DNA of 64,000 bases from Caenorhabditis remanei (taxonomy: Eukaryota; Nematoda; Chromadorea; Rhabditida; Rhabditidae), in contig NC_071328.1 of assembly GCF_010183535.1 (NCBI RefSeq), forward strand, positions 6,510,001-6,574,000, in the 5' to 3' direction. Within the stretch, counting starts at the first letter, position 1; every line of letters starts with the position of its first letter. A model generated the notes under the pieces. The model was given only the letters and a program-made list of their open reading frames with translations. It ran no database searches and was not told the DNA's origin. Below are positions 63,323 through 64,000 of the stretch, one piece after another. The translations under genes were made by a program, and so were the position numbers.

Positions 63323-64000
63323 ATGAAAGACGTCAGTGAGTCGGAAGAGTCTGAGTAAGTTTGATTCATTCACATTGAGATATTGAATTTCAAATCAATT
63401 TTCAGCGTTCAAGTCATCGATGATGAGGATCTCGAGCTTGCTGCGCAGATAGAAAAGGAACGAAAAGAGAAAAGAGCTCAAAAACTGAAAGAAAAAAGAG
63501 AAAAGGAGGGAAAGACCCCAAAAAAACAGGCAAAGAAAAAAGCAACACCGAAAAGGTTGGTTTTCTAGAGAAATGTTAGGCAGAAAATTAATTATATTAT
63601 TTTTCGGTCATAAAATTACAGTCTTTGTACAACAACTTTTTAGTCTCATTACTTTGAGTTTATTGGTTGAGAGATGGTTATTCTATTTTCAGAAGACGCG
63701 TTGCTTCCTCTGATGAAGATGACGATGATGAAGATGAATCTCCTAAGAAACCAGCTAAGAAAACGAAGCGGCGTGGAAAGTCTCCTGAAATAGACAGTGA
63801 TGACGAAGTAGTAAGCAAGAAAACGAAAAAAGATAAGAAGAAGAAAGAAAAGAAAAATAAAAAGGTGGAGTCGTCTGAATCTGAAGAGTCAGATGAGGAG
63901 GAAGTGAAAGTGAGGAAGTCGAAGAAGAAGTCTTCCTTGAAAAAACGAAAGCGGACCGATTCTTCAGAATCATCCGAGGAGTCCGATGCTTCGGAATCAG
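63323..64000 (+). CDS. Lysine/acid-rich, probably nuclear protein (3' partial)
   Basis: Three exons begin here (63323-63354, 63406-63555, 63693 to the window end), all in phase. The first ATG follows TTTTTCAG at 63310, a trans-splice acceptor. The product starts MKDVSESEESDVQVIDDEDL and continues with alternating basic blocks (KKQAKKKATPKRRR, KKTKKDKKKKEKKNKK) and Ser/Glu/Asp clusters typical of casein-kinase-2 sites (SSESEESDEEE). There is no globular domain yet. Such composition suits a nucleolar or chromatin protein, or the N-terminus of a larger chromatin factor whose catalytic part lies beyond the window. The identity is open. Confidence 0.75.

Overview
The window is nuclear DNA from a nematode of the genus Caenorhabditis. 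The evidence is very short introns (about 45-50 bp) with TTTTCAG acceptors, many genes whose ATG lies directly behind a TTTCAG-type site (the signature of spliced-leader trans-splicing), a genuine major sperm protein gene, and many TACTGTAG-type dispersed repeats. Recognisable worm genes include pepd-1, smo-1, chd-7 and unc-57. From memory these neighbours resemble the left part of C. elegans chromosome I. The encoded SUMO ends in Gly-Gly-Ser-Cys-Phe, whereas I remember C. elegans SMO-1 ending in Gly-Gly-Phe, so a sister species is more likely. This is inference.

Layout. 1-458 (+): tail of an mRNA-export adaptor-like gene. 0.9-6.8 kb (-): a SETD4-like SET protein and two tandem PHYHIP-like genes. 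8.1-10.95 kb (+): an ARHGAP39/Vilse-like WW-MyTH4-RhoGAP protein. 11.5-11.9 kb: a palindromic MITE. 11.9-16.8 kb (+): a CDKAL1 orthologue whose 2.66-kb intron holds an antisense msp gene and a 1.78-kb near-perfect palindrome. 19.4-21.0 kb (+): a DIPP-type Nudix hydrolase. 22.2-23.9 kb (+): prolidase. 24.2-24.6 kb (-): SUMO.

26.2-29.1 kb (-): three tandem CTR-family copper transporter genes. 29.7-33.3 kb (-): an FkbM-type methyltransferase-like type II membrane protein, with a nested plus-strand gene for an MSP-domain, coiled-coil protein ending in a CaaX box. 34.1-34.5 kb (-): a small possible membrane protein. 35.4-36.4 kb (-): a lysine-rich secreted or anchored protein. 36.6-37.8 kb (-): Pol III subunit RPC6. 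38.2 kb: a second copy of the MITE. 38.5-44.5 kb: a long gene-free flank.

44.5-54.8 kb (+): chd-7, with an apparent reading-frame break in its second exon. 55.6-55.9 kb (+): a separate small BRK-domain ORF. 58.9-61.0 kb (-): unc-57 endophilin. 63.3 kb to the end (+): start of a lysine/acidic-rich nuclear-type protein.

Most genes are independent housekeeping, signalling or chromatin genes. The locally expanded or nested parts (copper transporters, PHYHIP-like pair, MSP genes in introns, BRK mini-gene, palindromes) are where the window is unusual. Exon coordinates were derived by hand from splice consensus and phase; for nearly every model the exon lengths add up in frame.
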